Shown one piece after another: positions 13,516 through 27,399 of a stretch of 64,000 bases of DNA. The stretch lies in NCBI RefSeq assembly GCF_002288925.2, contig NW_022097996.1, forward strand, positions 6,504,686 to 6,568,685, in the 5' to 3' direction. Within the stretch, counting starts at the first letter, position 1. Each line of letters starts with the position of its first letter. The stretch comes from Delphinapterus leucas. Its lineage: Eukaryota; Chordata; Mammalia; Artiodactyla; Monodontidae. The translations under genes were made by a program, and so were the position numbers. The notes below the pieces were generated by a model. That model was not told where the DNA came from. It searched no databases and saw nothing but the letters and a program-made list of their open reading frames with translations.

Positions 13516-13796
13516 ACAGTGGCCACTAGCCACATGTGGCTAGTCTAAATTCAGATAGGTTGTAAATATCAAATGCACACTGGATTTAGAGAACTTAATT
13601 TTTTCAAATATATATATTATTAATATTTGACATTGATTAAACGTTGGGATAATATTATGGATCTATTCGGTTAAATACAATGTTATTGAAATTAATTCCA
13701 CTGTTTCTTTTTGCTTATTCTAATGTGACTATTAAACCACTACAAATTTCAAAATGATATATATGACTTTCATTCTTTTTTTGTTGGGCAATGCTG
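13516..13796. mobile_element. hAT-like non-autonomous DNA transposon fossil
   Basis: Starts CAGTGGCCACTAGCCACATG and ends TTGTTGGGCAATGCTG. It matches the widespread mammalian element known for its 'gccacatgtggct' block and 'attggacagcgctg' terminus. The interior is AT-rich and non-coding. Confidence 0.7.
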
Positions 13797-15028
13797 CCTG
13801 AGAGCATGAATTCCATTACTTCCAAATGGAAAGTTTCCTATCTGATATCTACTCTCTGAAGTCCCTGTATGGAGTTTATTCATAGCAGAGACATAGTAAT
13901 TCATGAACACTATGACTTCTCCTCTCTAAGATAAAGTCATTTCTTAAACTTATTTATCACTTTAAGAGCTACCTCCATCCTTCAAACAAGAGTCCTTCAC
14001 AAACTAGATCTGCTTGCTTGTAAGGATATAGTTGTACACAAATATGCAGATTTGCAGGGGTAGGTGCATCCCCAGCACCACAGAATCTCTCCCTTGAATC
14101 GCTATGCCTGGTGGGAGTTAACCATATCCACACTGGTGGAAGCTCCAGTCACCTTTGGAATTATAAAACATTCAACCACTAAAAAAGGAAAGCAGTTATG
14201 ACTTAGGGATGGTTCATGTTTCTTATTTATTACAGTCTCTTGGTAAATACTTCAAGGTTTTGACATGTGAACAGCACATGGGAAATGAAATGAGAAACGA
14301 AGACCAGCCCATAAACTGTGACTGTGAGTGTGCCCTGCGCAGAGAAACCAGACACACAGCCCCAGGTGCGTATATATGTAAGGGTATGTATATTACGTAT
14401 ATGCACAAGTCTCCCGTCCTGAATTTGAAAGGACGTTGAATGTGCTCTTCCTCACAGAGTGCTCAGTGATCAGCTGTCTGAGAGGCAGCTTGGTGTCCCT
14501 GACATTATCTTTTTTATCTACATTCCAGACTCTGTTCCCTTGGAGGTCAGTGTGTGCCCAAGATAAAGCAGTGATGCTATAGAAATCTTACCAACTCTTT
14601 GTGGGAACAAAGTAGTTCTGCGCTTCTTTCAATTCATACCAAACCTGAAGCCAGGGAGATGATGCAATGGGCACATCGTCATCTAAACCTGGTAGAGGAA
14701 GAAGTTGAAGGGAGAGAAGTGATTGAGAAAACACTTTCATGTGCCCATAAATTAACCCCTGGAAGTATTCCAATGTCATTTCTTCAGATTACGAGTCCTA
14801 ATATCTGTGCTTCTACTTTGCATGTTAAGGTCCTTCACAACCTGACTCCTGCTGCGGTGACCTCACCGCTTCCCCTCGTGGCTTACATCTATTTATTCCA
14901 TATAAGGAAGCTCAAACCTCACAGCTCAGTAAACCTTCACCTCATAAAAAAATGATTTTTGAAATCCATTTTAAAACAGGGCAGTGGAAAACAGGGAGAA
15001 ATAATGTCATTCAATCTAGAATAATTTT

Positions 15029-15198
15029 TAAATTTAATCCACTTTTTAAATTTTTATTGGAGTATAGTTGATTTACAATGTTGTGTTAGTTTCTGCTGTA
15101 CAGCAAAGGGAATCAGTTATACATATGCAAAGAAAGCCAAAGCCAAAGGAGAATTATAGAATAATTATAACATAGTATCATTATAATATTCTCGTTCT

Positions 15199-15233
<35 letters not shown>

Positions 15234-15369
15234 TTCTTTTCCCATATAGGTCATTACAGAGTATTGAATAGAGTCCCCTGTGCTACACAGCAGGTTCTTA
15301 TTAGTTATCTATTTTATATATAGTTGTGTGTATATGTCAATGCCAATCTCCCAATTTATCCCACCCCCC
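15029..15369 (-). mobile_element. L1 3' end fragment with internal insertion and poly(T)
   Basis: Reverse complement of the L1 3' end, flanked by the 11-bp repeat AGAATAATTTT at 15018-15028 and 15370-15380. Between the 'cagttatacatatgc' block and the 'agattcttttcccatatagg' block, about 75 bp of unrelated sequence and a 28-bp T run (15203-15230) have been added. Confidence 0.88.
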
Positions 15370-15788
15370 AGAATAATTTTAACAATTCCATCAACATTTA
15401 TTCAAATGCAATGAGTTTGTAAAAAAACAAAACAAAACCCCTAGACTATGCATACACACATCTATTAATATATATATATACTTTCATAATTTCTCTCTGA
15501 AGATGATATGAGGAATTCAGTGTACACACATGTACATAAATATAGGCACGTACAATATTAATGTTAACCAAAAAGAAAATTTTGCCACTGTATTTGTTAA
15601 TGTTTTGGAAACAAAATCATATTTAATAGTCACTGGAGATATATTTGCTCTTCTTCTGTTGTTAGAAAATTTCCTCACTAAAATGACTAAAAATGTGAGC
15701 TTATGATGAAAAACTAAATGGCGCAGTATGCAAAGGGACACCAAATTAAAATCTCAACTTCAGTCATGACAACAAAAACATGTTTCTC

Positions 15789-16145
15789 GGGCTTCCCTGG
15801 TGGCACAGTTGTTGGGAGTCTGCCTGCCAATGCAGGGGACACGGGTTCGAGCCTCGGTCTGGGAGGATCCCACATGCCGCGGGGCAACTGGGCCCGTGAG
15901 CCACAACTACTGAGCCTGTGCGTCTGGAGCCTGTGCTCCGCAACAAGAGAGGCCGTGACAGTGAGAGGCCCGCGCACGGCGATGAAGAGTGGCTCCCCAC
16001 TCGCTGCAACTAGAGAAAGCCCTCGCACAGAAAACGAAGACCCAGCACAGCCAAAAATAAATTAATTAATTTTTAAAAAATTCCTCCATAAAAATACCAC
16101 TAAACTTTTAAAAAAACAAAACAAAACCAAAAAAAAACCCAAAAC
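15789..16145 (+). mobile_element. CHR-type SINE with A-rich tail
   Basis: The head begins GGCTTCCCTGGTGGCACAG, followed by a B-box-like acgggttcgagcc and the typical cetacean body, with a long A/CA-rich tail from about 16055. A 14-bp target duplication, AAAACATGTTTCTC, lies at 15775-15788 and 16146-16159. Open frames in both strands here are repeat-derived. Confidence 0.92.
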
Positions 16146-16159
16146 AAAACATGTTTCTC

Positions 16160-19100
16160 TTCAAATTTAATTTCCATGAGAAACTATTCTAAATTAAAAC
16201 CTTCCAGTGCAGTGTCCTTCCATTTTTTGCATTTTTACTACCTAGAGATCAAACAGTTTGACACTGCAAAAATTCTGGTAAGTTAGGAAGAAATGCTGAT
16301 TGGTTTGTTGGCTGGTGGCCGGGGGAATGTTATGACCGAGTAATTATGTGTTCTGGACAGATGCATTAACCAGGCTTGGGGCTGGAGCCACTGGATATTA
16401 TTTTAGTCATAAGGGTAGAGGAACTGAATCATTTTCAAAGCATTGGCTGGCTGACATTGTCTCACTGATGCCTGTTCCAATGACTCTTTGGCAGTAACTT
16501 CCAATGCTGCACTTATGACATGGTAAACAAAAACTACATTAAAGGTTTGCTTTTTAATCATGAAGGAGTTCAGCATTTCCACTAAGCTCTCTTGCTATTC
16601 ATCAAGTCACATTGAAGGCCATTGCAGATTTTCACAGCCCTGTCTTCCTACGGAAGAATTTTAACAGTGTAACAGGCAGAAAGGCTTAGATTTTTCATAG
16701 CGATCAAAAGGCCCATGATCAAACTTCAAAATTGTGATACATTTTTTACGATTGTTCTCAGCTATTAAGACTGACAGTTGACGATAACTTTCACTTTTAC
16801 CAATGACTTATTTCAATTCATAAAATGTCATTCCTTATAAAGCATCTATGTTTAATGATTAGAAAAATATACATAATAAGAAAATCATACAGTCAACATG
16901 GTAACTTTCTGCTTCTAGGAAAAGACAGTAAGTCCCATAATAATCAATTGGTTAGCTTTAGGCAACTTTTCTTTTTATGCCATCTAGACTTGAAATTTTA
17001 CTGTGACTTCTGGTACTAACTATACATTTAGTAATAATTTAATTGGAATATTTTCATAATGATTATTTTAAAACAATCTTTTTAACATGATTTAAAATAG
17101 AAGAATTTTTACTTTTTTTAATGTGTTTCAATTATGAGGGCCTAGTGACATTTCTCTCCAATGTAGAACTACTGAAGTAAAATGCAAGTAATAGTCAGGT
17201 TTCATCACATTTGAAAGACTTGAATTGTTTTTTCATATCAGCAAATGATTGATTTTGATAGATAGCAAGGCAGGTGATGGATGAATGGATGAATTAGTAG
17301 ACAGACATAAGTAGGTGAGAGCCATAGATAAAGGTGGGAGTGTTTCACTGGGTTTTGGGTTTTTTTTGTTTGTTTGTTTTTTGTATTTTTAGAATATAAT
17401 GACTACAAACTTTAAAACTATTAAACAAAAGAAGTATTGGAGGATATTCTCCAAAATCAGATGTGCTTAAAAACATTCTTTGGAGATTCATCATTTTGTT
17501 TCAGTTTCATAATATTATTGTGATTTTTAAAATTTTGATTACTCACAAATAATCCACCTGGGGAAAATGAAAAATCACTTGCCGATAGAATTTTTTTCTT
17601 TAATTACACATAAACCCTCAGCAAATTATAGTATTCGTGCATATGCTACAGCTAAGTTATATGTCTCAAGTAACTGCAATGGAAATTTCTCAGAAAAATA
17701 CTTCATGCAATAATTATAAATTAGCAAGGAAATACATTACTGTGATCATTGTAACCATCTTATTATTTTTATTAACAAAGTTCACTATTTAAAATGTTGT
17801 TTGTTTGTTTGTTTTAAATGAGCTCATCCAGGAAATGCTATTCCCTTTTACTAAAGAGTTATCAAAAGTCTGGAGGCCTTGGTTAATTGGAAGGTACTTA
17901 ATTAACTTGTTAGGAAAAATTTAGAAAAACTCCCTCCTAAACCATCAAGCAGCTCCAAAAATATGAACTGACTCTTCTTGTTATATCCAGGAAGAATTTA
18001 CTGAAAGAAAACTTTAAAATATATCTGAAAAGCAAAAGACATAAATGAAACCATGATGATGAAAACTGTATTTCATAGAAAATGGAGAATGCAGAAATAA
18101 AAAGGAGACGACTAGGTTGGTGAAGAAAAGGCAGAGCAAAAATCACTAGTTGAAATGTCTTAAGTCAAAATTATACCATGTTCTAAGAAATGGTTGTTTA
18201 TGATTCAAAAATACAGGATATATCAAAATATAATAAATATAATTAGATTAAAATTTGAAATATATAACAAAATATTATAATGATACTATGTTATAATTAT
18301 TCTATAATAAAACATTTTAGTCCATTAGGATTTAACACATAACCAATCTAACAGAAAAGCTTTTACAGGGAAAGAATATGTGCTATAGCCCAACATCAAG
18401 AACACACTGTAGAAACATCTCATTTAAAAATTTCTATTTCCTTCTTTGCACTAAGAATCAAACATTTGCATAAAATAAAGGGTTTTTTTCTTACTATTTT
18501 AATCATTTTAATAAACTTATTTTGCTCTGAATTGTTACTAATTTTACTAATAGTGTTAATTACTGGAACTAACTAATTGCCAATCATTGGATAAACGAGT
18601 AGAATATGAATTAGTGCTATTTTATCATATGTGGCATATTCAATTCCTTTCTGAAAAACAAAAAATCAAAATAGTTTGATAGTGTTGTTTAGGTTGTAAA
18701 ATTAAAATATATAATGCAACATCTACCACATAACAACTATTTACAAAATATCACAAATAAATAAATCTGTTCTTAATAAATGGGTTTTTGTTTGTTTACA
18801 AAGTCTAGTATTCAGGACTTGTTGAACCACTGACTCTTCCCTCATGTATTGCTTTCATTCAGTATATATATTGGATATATGCATCAGTTATGATAATTCC
18901 TGTTCAAAAGTTCTTATGTTTTTTGATTTTTAAAAAAGCTATACAATCAGATGTTCACCTAGTTGAAGTATCCCCACCTACCCACCCCCCCAACAAAAAA
19001 GGAAAGAAACTTTGAAAAAAGAAGTCTTTGAACAAGCAAAGTATAAAATATGGTGAAAATGTTGAAAGGTATTTTATTACCATAGAGTGTAGTAAATGTG

Positions 19101-22100
19101 AATTTAGCATAGAGTGACCTAAATTAAATACAGAAACTTATACAATATATTCTCTGATGGACCTAATGAAAATACAGTTTTTAAGCAAGGTTTTAAAAAG
19201 AATACCAAAATTGCATGTTAATGTGAAATGATCCTTCACTAATGATTTCCTTTAAAAAAAAAAAAAAGAAACTTTCTATAAAGACTGAACAAGGCAGAAA
19301 AGACACACAGACACACATCTGTCATACGTTTGCTGCTTTATAGTTACTGCTTTAAGAAAGGATGTGAGTTATGAAGTGAGTCCTTTTGTAAACATTCTAA
19401 TAAACTCTGAGTAAGATATACAAGGCATCAGAACCCTTCAAGCTGCTGTTCTTTAAATAATACTAAGAATTATACGAGAGTCTCCAAGTTCTTTGTATAA
19501 ATTGCTACACCAACTCAAAACACTAGGCTGCTTTATCATTTTTTAAATCTTTTTAAGAAACCTGCGTTATTCTTCCACTTTATAGAGAGGTGAGAACACA
19601 GCAGCGAAGAATCTACATTTTATAAGATGCTTTTTGGAGAAAGGTGGTCAGTACATTTAATTTCTGAGCCCTATTTCTTTCTCTGTTTTTTCCTCCTAAA
19701 ACCTCAAGTCTTAAGCTCTATTGAGGGAGATGGCATGGGCACAAGCACATTCTAGGCATTTATTCTTAAGAAAGAGGTTCCTAAGGGGACACAGAAAAGC
19801 CAGTTAACCTCTGATTACTTTATTAACCGTAGTCTTCCAAAACTAAAATGAAAAGACACTAGATTTTAAAAGCTCAGAGCGAGCAGTAGACTATCTCCTC
19901 TTGTTCTCACCTGTCTTTTCTACTGAATACTTCTGAATCAAATCACTTAAATCCTTTGGGATTAATTTCCACAAAGACTGTTTGAAGAACTTATACCCCT
20001 TCCTGTCTTCAGACTGTAGTAATGCTAGTTCAGCCCTATTCCTAATGACTCTTTCCCAGCTTATTCTTATCATTCACTTCCAAACTAAAACCAACTCCTA
20101 AAAAAGAAAACGTTAAAAACCTAGTCCACTAATTGAAGACAAAAATTTTTTTCTTGGTTTCTAAAAATACCTAGGGAAGGCAATGTTAATATTGTAAGAA
20201 AACCTGAAGCTAAAAAACTGGACCTAACTCCAGTGAACAAGTTATTATCAAAGTATTGATTGTTAACAAGCTTTCACTGTTTCATGACTAATTACAGTGT
20301 TACTACTTGAAAGCAACAAAGAAATATAAGCATAATGGCGGAAAAAATAAATTTAAAAAACAGCAACTAACGGATTTGTTTATGGGCTCATGTAGAATGT
20401 GGAACTGTAATCAACTGCCTAAGACACTCTAATTAGCGTTTACTGTTATATCGTAAGGATTTATGTTCCTTAAATTTACTGTTACATTGAGTCTGTGAAT
20501 CTAACATTACGAATTTATTTCTCTTTTCTTCAGTAGGAATTCCCTGTGGATAAGTGTGGCTACTGAAAAATTAGATGTTAAGAAAAAAAGAAAAATAGAG
20601 AGCAAAGAGTCTGAGATGATAGAAGTTAGAAGGATATTTTAATTCTTAACTTTCCTTTCTGTTAACAACACCCAGAAACTCTGGGACTCACCTTCTTTAA
20701 CTGATGCTATGGAATATTTATGCGTGCATGACAACAAAATATGTTTCAATAAAAATATATTTGAACGAGCAAAGCAAAATTGCTTTAAGCTTTTGATCTG
20801 TCTCATAGCTCACATGGCTGAAAGTCTTTTCCTTTCAACAGTTACATTCAAAAAGTCAAAGATATACAGCTGACGATTCAAGCTGAATGACAGCACGATA
20901 AACTATGGTTTCTCCTGAAGATAAAATACATCATAAATCCGTGCAACACTTACCTCATTTTAAATATTACTGTCTCCTTTTATCAGGTAACACTATATGA
21001 CCTCCCCTTACCTCCCTTCTTCCCATATTTTACATGGGATTTTAATTCTAGGCAATGATCACAACCAGAATTTTTTTAATTAAAATAGGATATATGGCTT
21101 TAAAGGCTTAGGTTATCTGATAGACAGATTTAATTAAAAAAAAAACAACAAGGGCAGTCTGACTTCTGATGCCGTATAAAATGTGGCAATAATGGAATTT
21201 TATCTATTTTTAAATGGCAGTAACGCTTTAAACTTAGCTGCAATTTATCACATGATATAAAATGATAGGCAACACGTTTTAATAAAATAGAAATGCATTC
21301 ACGACTAAATGGCAAAGAGATATTTTTTGCAGGGAGTGTTATGACAACATAACGTGTAGTTTTTTCTCATTAACGTATCTACTCATGAACTATCGCGACC
21401 TTATCAACACCATATTTCCAGGGAACTGCTTGATTTATACTGTCCAGTCTGCAGCCAGAAGTTATCCTTTCTCTGGATACTCAGATCCGGATTACACTCC
21501 CCGAGCTATTCAGTGCATTCAGTGTACTAGTATAAATGCTGATTATCAGCTACACAGCTTCACGATCGTATGCCGCATCCTCCCAGGCCTGCGGAGAGGT
21601 GGGCTGTCTTCTCTGGCTGCAGGGGAGAGGAAGGGGGGCTCCCCTGGTCAGGAAGGGGGGCCCCCAACAGCAGACAGTGGGGTAACCGGGCTGCTTTCCG
21701 CCCTTTTCCTTCCACAGCTGCTCCAGAGCAGACGTGAGCACGGCCCTTCCAGTCACCTCCACCTTGTCCATCACTGGGAAACATCCGTCTCAAAGACTTT
21801 TCCCATTTTCCAGTTGCTCTTATCTGAACCTGGGGTTGGGCATAGAGACCTGTGGACTCAGGTCCCCAAACGACTCCATCTTCTGTGTTCTTTTCCTTCC
21901 AGAACACCTCAGACAGAAGCCACGGAATGCACTCTTAACCATATCCTTTCATCAGGAGGGTCATGCCGCCAGTAGCTGAGGATTATGTTAATATCACACG
22001 TGGAGGAAGATGCCCAGGCTAGCTGAAAATCTCTGTTTTGATTTCACTGATCCATTTTAAAATTATTACCTGTTTGTTCCTACGCGAGGACTGCTGACTA

Positions 22101-22800
22101 CGTGAGACCTTTGCATACACTGGTAAATGATGCATCCTATTTTCATACAATATGAAAAAGAAAGAAAATGCCTCTGATTCCATTCTATAGATTTTAACGG
22201 TTTCCACTGAGGGCGTGCTCTGTGGGAGATTTGTGTTGATGGATGTCAGAGTGTTTCACACCCCAGGCTCTGTGAACCGTTCGCCTCCCCACTACCTGTA
22301 GCTGACATGGGCTTGACAGTGCAGCCTTTACCCTTGCATCAGAAAAAGGCCAGTTAGTCCCAGCATACTCCCCCAAGGGCTTCCCAAACCCATATTCTCG
22401 AAGCCCCAACTTTACCCCAAGGGTGAGGCACCCAGTCTTGAACCCTGCCAGCTCTGAACAGCATTATCTCTATGCTATAGTTTTCTTCCCCTTGCCTCAA
22501 AAAATCGACGTCCGTCTTCTCCACAAGTAAACATCTCCACCTGGGCTTAATTCCATCTTCTCTTTTCCCCCTGAGGACTTTGCACCATCAATTATCTGCC
22601 CTTGACCTCCCCACGGACTCCTCCCAACGTGCCTTCCAAGACACATGGATCCAACTGGAAAAACAAAATTATTTCGTGTGTTTCTACCACATTCCTCCAG
22701 TTATTTTTCCATTTCTATCCTTTTCACTGCTATAAACTTCCCAAGCACTCATTCTTCTTCTATGGCACATACTCTATACATCATTAATGACTGGTTTCCT
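16160..22800. other. Long AT-rich desert, with a GC-richer patch at 21.56-21.90 kb
   Basis: Largely unique AT-rich DNA without exons. The patch at 21.56-21.90 kb contains runs of G and C and keeps a 196-codon plus-strand frame open (21385-21975). That frame shows no domain and is overlapped by minus-strand frames. Confidence 0.55.
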
Positions 22801-22809
22801 GTGTATCTT

Positions 22810-22930
22810 CACAAGAGATCTATAAACTCCGTACAGGCAGAGATTAAGTTGTCTTGTTCAAGGCTCTACCCTCAATGCCTAATACAGATTCTGGCACATG
22901 GTAAGCATTCAAAAGCCATTGATTATTTTT
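22810..22930 (+). mobile_element. L2 3' end
   Basis: 'taaactccgtacaggcagag', 'caatgcctaatacagattct' and 'ggcacatggtaagcattcaa' match the L2 3' terminus. Confidence 0.78.
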
Positions 22931-23241
22931 TGGATTATTTAACTTTAATAAGTGCTTCTTTTTTCCTCTTACCAATTTCACCGTAAATCTTGAAAATCTG
23001 GTTTCCACCCCTCCACTCACATGAAAATGTACACTCATCAAAAATACATGGTTTATACTTTCTCAACAGTTACTTACGAGTCAATAAAAACAAAAGCATT
23101 GTCTCAGCCCTCTCTCTTTATGACCCTCAAGAATCGGAGGTTGATGAGCACTGTCTTTGGGGACCCTCCAGTGCACTGGCTCTCCCTGCATTCCAATCGC
23201 TGGGGCTTCATCTCTGTCTCCTTCGTCTAAACTTTACAAAC

Positions 23242-23371
23242 CCTGGGAATTCCCTGGCGGTCCAGTGTTTAGGAATCCACGCTTTCACTGCCGAGAGTCC
23301 AGGTTCGATCCCTGGTCGGGGACCTAAGATCCCCTAAGCCGCATGACGCAGCCAAAAAAATTCAAAAAATG
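23242..23371 (+). mobile_element. Short tRNA-derived SINE
   Basis: Has the same type of head (GGGAATTCCCTGGCGGTCCA), a GGTTCGATCCCTGG B-box and a GCAGCC-A(n) end. A perfect 12-bp target duplication, AACTTTACAAAC, lies at 23230-23241 and 23372-23383. Confidence 0.9.
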
Positions 23372-23424
23372 AACTTTACAAACTCACCCCACCGTTTCCA
23401 CCACAACCTCCTTGCCTGGGATGT

Positions 23425-23700
23425 TGTCTTAGACCCCAGTCTCCCTCGTGTCAATCCACACTGAACATTATTAGGAGACATTTCCCCTGTTCAAAATTTT
23501 CAAAGCTTCTCTCTGCTTGTATTATTAAGTCTAAATTCCTTATCCTGGCATTCAAGGCCTTCACAATCTGTATCTTAATCTCTCCAACCCAAATTACTTA
23601 TAGTCACCCGGGTCTACTTACTAAGACCACAAATATCTTATGTTTTCCTCTGTAGGACTTTCGCTTAATGTCAGTTGAATTCAGAATGCTTCCCCCTCTT
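23425..23700 (+). mobile_element. L2 fragment
   Basis: 'aaagcttctctctgcttgta', 'aaattccttatcctggcatt' and 'caaggccttcacaatctgta' fit the L2 body. It lies directly beside the SINE at 23242. Confidence 0.65.
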
Positions 23701-23869
23701 TTCAGACTATCCACATAGTATCCATCTTTTAATATTTGGTCCAGATTACTATTTCTTCATTAAGAAGAGTTCATAATTTAAAAATTTCAAGTATAATGGT
23801 GTCCATTTGCACTATTGTTTTGGAAACCAACCATGTACTTAAATATTGATTTTCTTTTATTTTTTTAGT

Positions 23870-24240
23870 TTTGGAATAATTTTGTAATACATTCTCGGTG
23901 TTCAAAAATCAAGAGGTGCAAAAGCATATACCAAAAAAAAAAAAAAGCCTCTCTCTCTCATCCCCATCCTTCAACCAGCTAGGCTCCCTCCTGGAAGTAA
24001 CCACTGTTGTCAGCTTCTTGTGTATCCTTCTCGAGATATTTTATTAGAAGCAAATAAAATTCACTGCCTTTTAATATGTTTTACATTTTGTACCAAACAA
24101 TATGTATCTACTTATCTCCTTTTATAGATATTTAACATCTTATTTACTTACATATTATCTTCCCGCTTATGGAGACTGTGTGTCTTGGCGTCTTTATACA
24201 AAAAAATCTGTCACACAAATATTCCTTGATTGTGCAATTC
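23870..24240 (-). mobile_element. Old L1-type fragment
   Basis: Contains 'caaaaatcaagaggtgcaaa', 'aaccactgttgtcagcttct' and 'gtgtatccttctcgagatat' blocks. I recognise these from ancient mammalian L1 sequence in antisense orientation. The subfamily is not determined. Confidence 0.55.
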
Positions 24241-26350
24241 TTTCTTTCAAGTTTGGGATAGAGTATTCAATGGTAAGACTGAATCTCCACCACCTCCTCC
24301 TCAATTAAGGATAAAAATGTAAGCAATAGGGTTTTTTTAAACACTTCCTCCCCATATGCCGCCATTAAAGGAAAATTAAAGCATGACTAATCACATATGC
24401 AGATGTGCATTGTTTTACTGTGATAGTTTAATGCATTCCAGATACAAGCACATATTATCATATTTCCTTTGGTTCTGATACATCTGCTGATACAAAGATT
24501 AACAAAATCACTGATTTGCAATGGGTGATTCTGTTTCATTTTAGAAATCTTTCATTCCTGCAGCATTCCGAGTTCACCAAAGGTATGTTTGCATTGAAAT
24601 TTTTGTTTCAGAATTGCGTCCATCTCCATTTCACATTGCACATATGAGAAATGACATGAAAGCCCACCCACCTTGTTACTGCTTCCTAAATGCCCTACAG
24701 TTTCCTATAATTATACTAAACATTTACACCAAACTGTGAAATGATAAAGCCCCCAAATTTTTAAAATACAGTTATAAAATAATACCTAGGAGTCAAGCAC
24801 TGGAATCAAAGTTTCACTCATAGCTAAACATTGTACCTAGCAGTACTAATTTAAAGCATTACCTAGTACACAAGAAAGCACATGTTTGTAATCAAATGGT
24901 TAGTTTGGTCAATACGGAGACAAAGCAGATAAGCCAGAATCCCTCAGAATCCATTAGGCAAAGAGTCTTTAACTATGGAATTGGCTGTTTTTAATGGATC
25001 AAACTGAATAGATAGTTTCAGATACTCACTTTAGTTCACATCATACCAAACAGAAACTTAATGTATACCCCACACATGTCCCTTGAATTACGATATTTCT
25101 TTCTGATTAATCTTGTATTTAAATCAATATCCAAGGTTTAAGTATTAATTATAAAGCCCTAATTTTTCTTAGAAAAAAAGTGTCTTGAACCAATAAATAA
25201 AATTCTAGTTTAAAAAAATTAATCTAGATTATTTTTATCTACACTAGTACTGATGCTTTTTAAAATTTGAAATTGTTTTCCTCAGCGCTCTATGGAAAAC
25301 ACTAGCATCTCAGGCTTAAGAATTTTAGTAACTCATTAAATCACCCTAATTGTAACAGTTCTGGTTCATGTTTTTTTTCTTAATGGCATATGTCCTTCCT
25401 AACTAAATACATACAAATATTCATAAGTTTGCTTTTATTCCTATGGACCTTCTACCTAGGAGAGTCTCCTAAGTATGAAATTCATAGTAAGTGATGAAAT
25501 ACTCAGGTGTGAGTGAGATTAAGTGGGATTCAATAATTCTGATCATCCTCAAAAAGATTGAGTTTATTTTTTATCCTCAACTTGGATAAATTTTGTTTGG
25601 GGTTTTATTTTAGGACTTTTGCCAGCTAAGAAATGAAGTACCATTTAACAATTGAACATAATGCTCAAGTGAGATGTTTAGACACTCTGAAGGTAGGTTG
25701 GAACTACTTAGCTTTGATAGGCATGATATATAGCTAGGGAAGTGAGTGTCCCCAAATAATTACGCTGTCTTTGAAAGAGTGGCCTGTTTATAAGTCAAAC
25801 AGCCAATGAGACTGAGGTAGTAGTTGTCAACTTTACAGGAAGTAATTAAAGGAGCAGGATTCTCTTCTTTTACTGGCTGTTTCTGGATTACATAGAGCTT
25901 ATGAAGACAGACAAGAAAAACGACAGAGGAGCCTAAACAGCCCATCAAACTTTCTACTAAGAAAATTGTTTTTCTCCCCAGATAAACTTTGTAATTAGCA
26001 AACACTTCCAGTTTTTATTTGATACTCTATCATGATTTTTCTCACACAAAAAATTTGATTTCTACATTTAGCAGAAAACACAGGGATGTTTATTCCTCAA
26101 AGGACTCCTTCCCTGTTTCACCAGCATTTTGTAATCTTCTCCATCCTCCCTTCCTTTGGTGGCTTGCCATGGGCATTATGCCTTTGATTTTATGAATAAG
26201 GTCCCCAATTGTCTGACCTGCTGTGAATGGGGATAACAGAGAAAAGCATCTCCATGACTTTCACAGTGTTTCATTCCCGTGGCTCTCTTCTCAGACTGTG
26301 CGTTGTGCTTTTCTCATGTTCATTCCTCACCACAGATGGTGACAATACTA
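24240..26350. other. AT-rich gene-free sequence
   Basis: I see no exon, young repeat or strong regulatory motif in this stretch. Confidence 0.55.
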
Positions 26351-26359
26351 GACCCTGGG

Positions 26360-27392
26360 TTCAAGGAAAATATAAAACTGAACTCTAAAATGGGCAGAAG
26401 ACCTAAATAGACATTTCTCCGAAGAAGATATACAGATTGCCAACAAACACATGAAAGGATGCTCAACATCATTAATCATTAGAGAAATGCAAATCAAAAC
26501 TACATTGAGATATCATCTCACACCGGTCAGAACGGCCATCATCAAAAAATCTAGAAACAATAAATGCTGGAGAGGGTGTGGAGAAAAGGGAACACTCTTG
26601 CACTGTTGGTGGGAATTTAAATTGATACAGCCACTATGGAGAACGGTATGTAGGTTCCTTAAAAAACTACAAATAGAAATACCATACGACCCAGCAGTCC
26701 CACTACTGGGCATATACCCTGAGAAAACCATAATTCAAAAAGAGTCATGTACCAAAATGTTCATTGCAGCTCTATTTACAATAGCCAGGACATGGAAGCA
26801 ACCTAAGTGTCCATCGACAGATGAATGGATAAAGAAGATGTGGCACATATATACAATGGAATATTACTCAGCCATCAAAAGAAACGAAATTGAGTTATTT
26901 GTAGTGAGATGGGTGGACCTAGAGTCTGTCATACGGAATGAAGTAAGTCAGAAAGAGAAAAACAAATACCGTATGCTAACACATATATATGGAATCTAAG
27001 AAAAAAAAAAGTCATGAAGAACCTAAGGGCAAGACGGGAATAAAGACACAGACCTCCTAGAGAATGGACTTGAGGATATGGGGAGGGGGAAGGGTAAGCT
27101 GGGACAAAGTGAGAGAGAGGCATGGACATATATACAGTACCAAACGTAAAATAGATAGCTAGTGGGAAGCAGCCGCATAGCACAGGGAGATCAGCTTGGT
27201 GCTTTGTGACCACCTGGAGGGGTGGGATAAGGGGGGTGGGAGGGAGGGAGGGAGACGCAAGAGGGAGGAGATATGGGGACATGTGTATATGTATAACTGA
27301 TTCACTTTGTTATAAAGCAGAGGCTAACGCACTATTGTAAAGCAATTATACTCCAATAAAGATGTTAAAAATAAAATTTTAAAAAAAGGGAA
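26360..27392 (+). mobile_element. 5'-truncated L1 with an open ORF2 C-terminal frame
   Basis: About 1 kb of L1: the C-terminal end of ORF2 is open from 26451 to 26999 (182 codons, with typical L1 motifs such as [23 protein letters not shown] and [19 protein letters not shown]). The 3' UTR follows, with an AGGGAGATCAGCTTGGTGCT-type block, and the end is ACTCCAATAAAGATGTTAAAA. Reverse transcriptase and endonuclease regions are absent, so the copy cannot move by itself. The long open frame suggests fairly recent insertion. Confidence 0.93.
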
Positions 27393-27399
27393 CCCTTTC

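Noticed and set aside
21385..21975. 196-codon open frame in a GC-richer patch
   Set aside because: No domain, signal peptide or splice support. Opposite-strand frames of similar length overlap, which points to composition.
26451..26999. 182-codon open frame
   Set aside because: It is the C-terminal end of L1 ORF2 in a 5'-truncated copy, not a host gene; reported under the L1 element.
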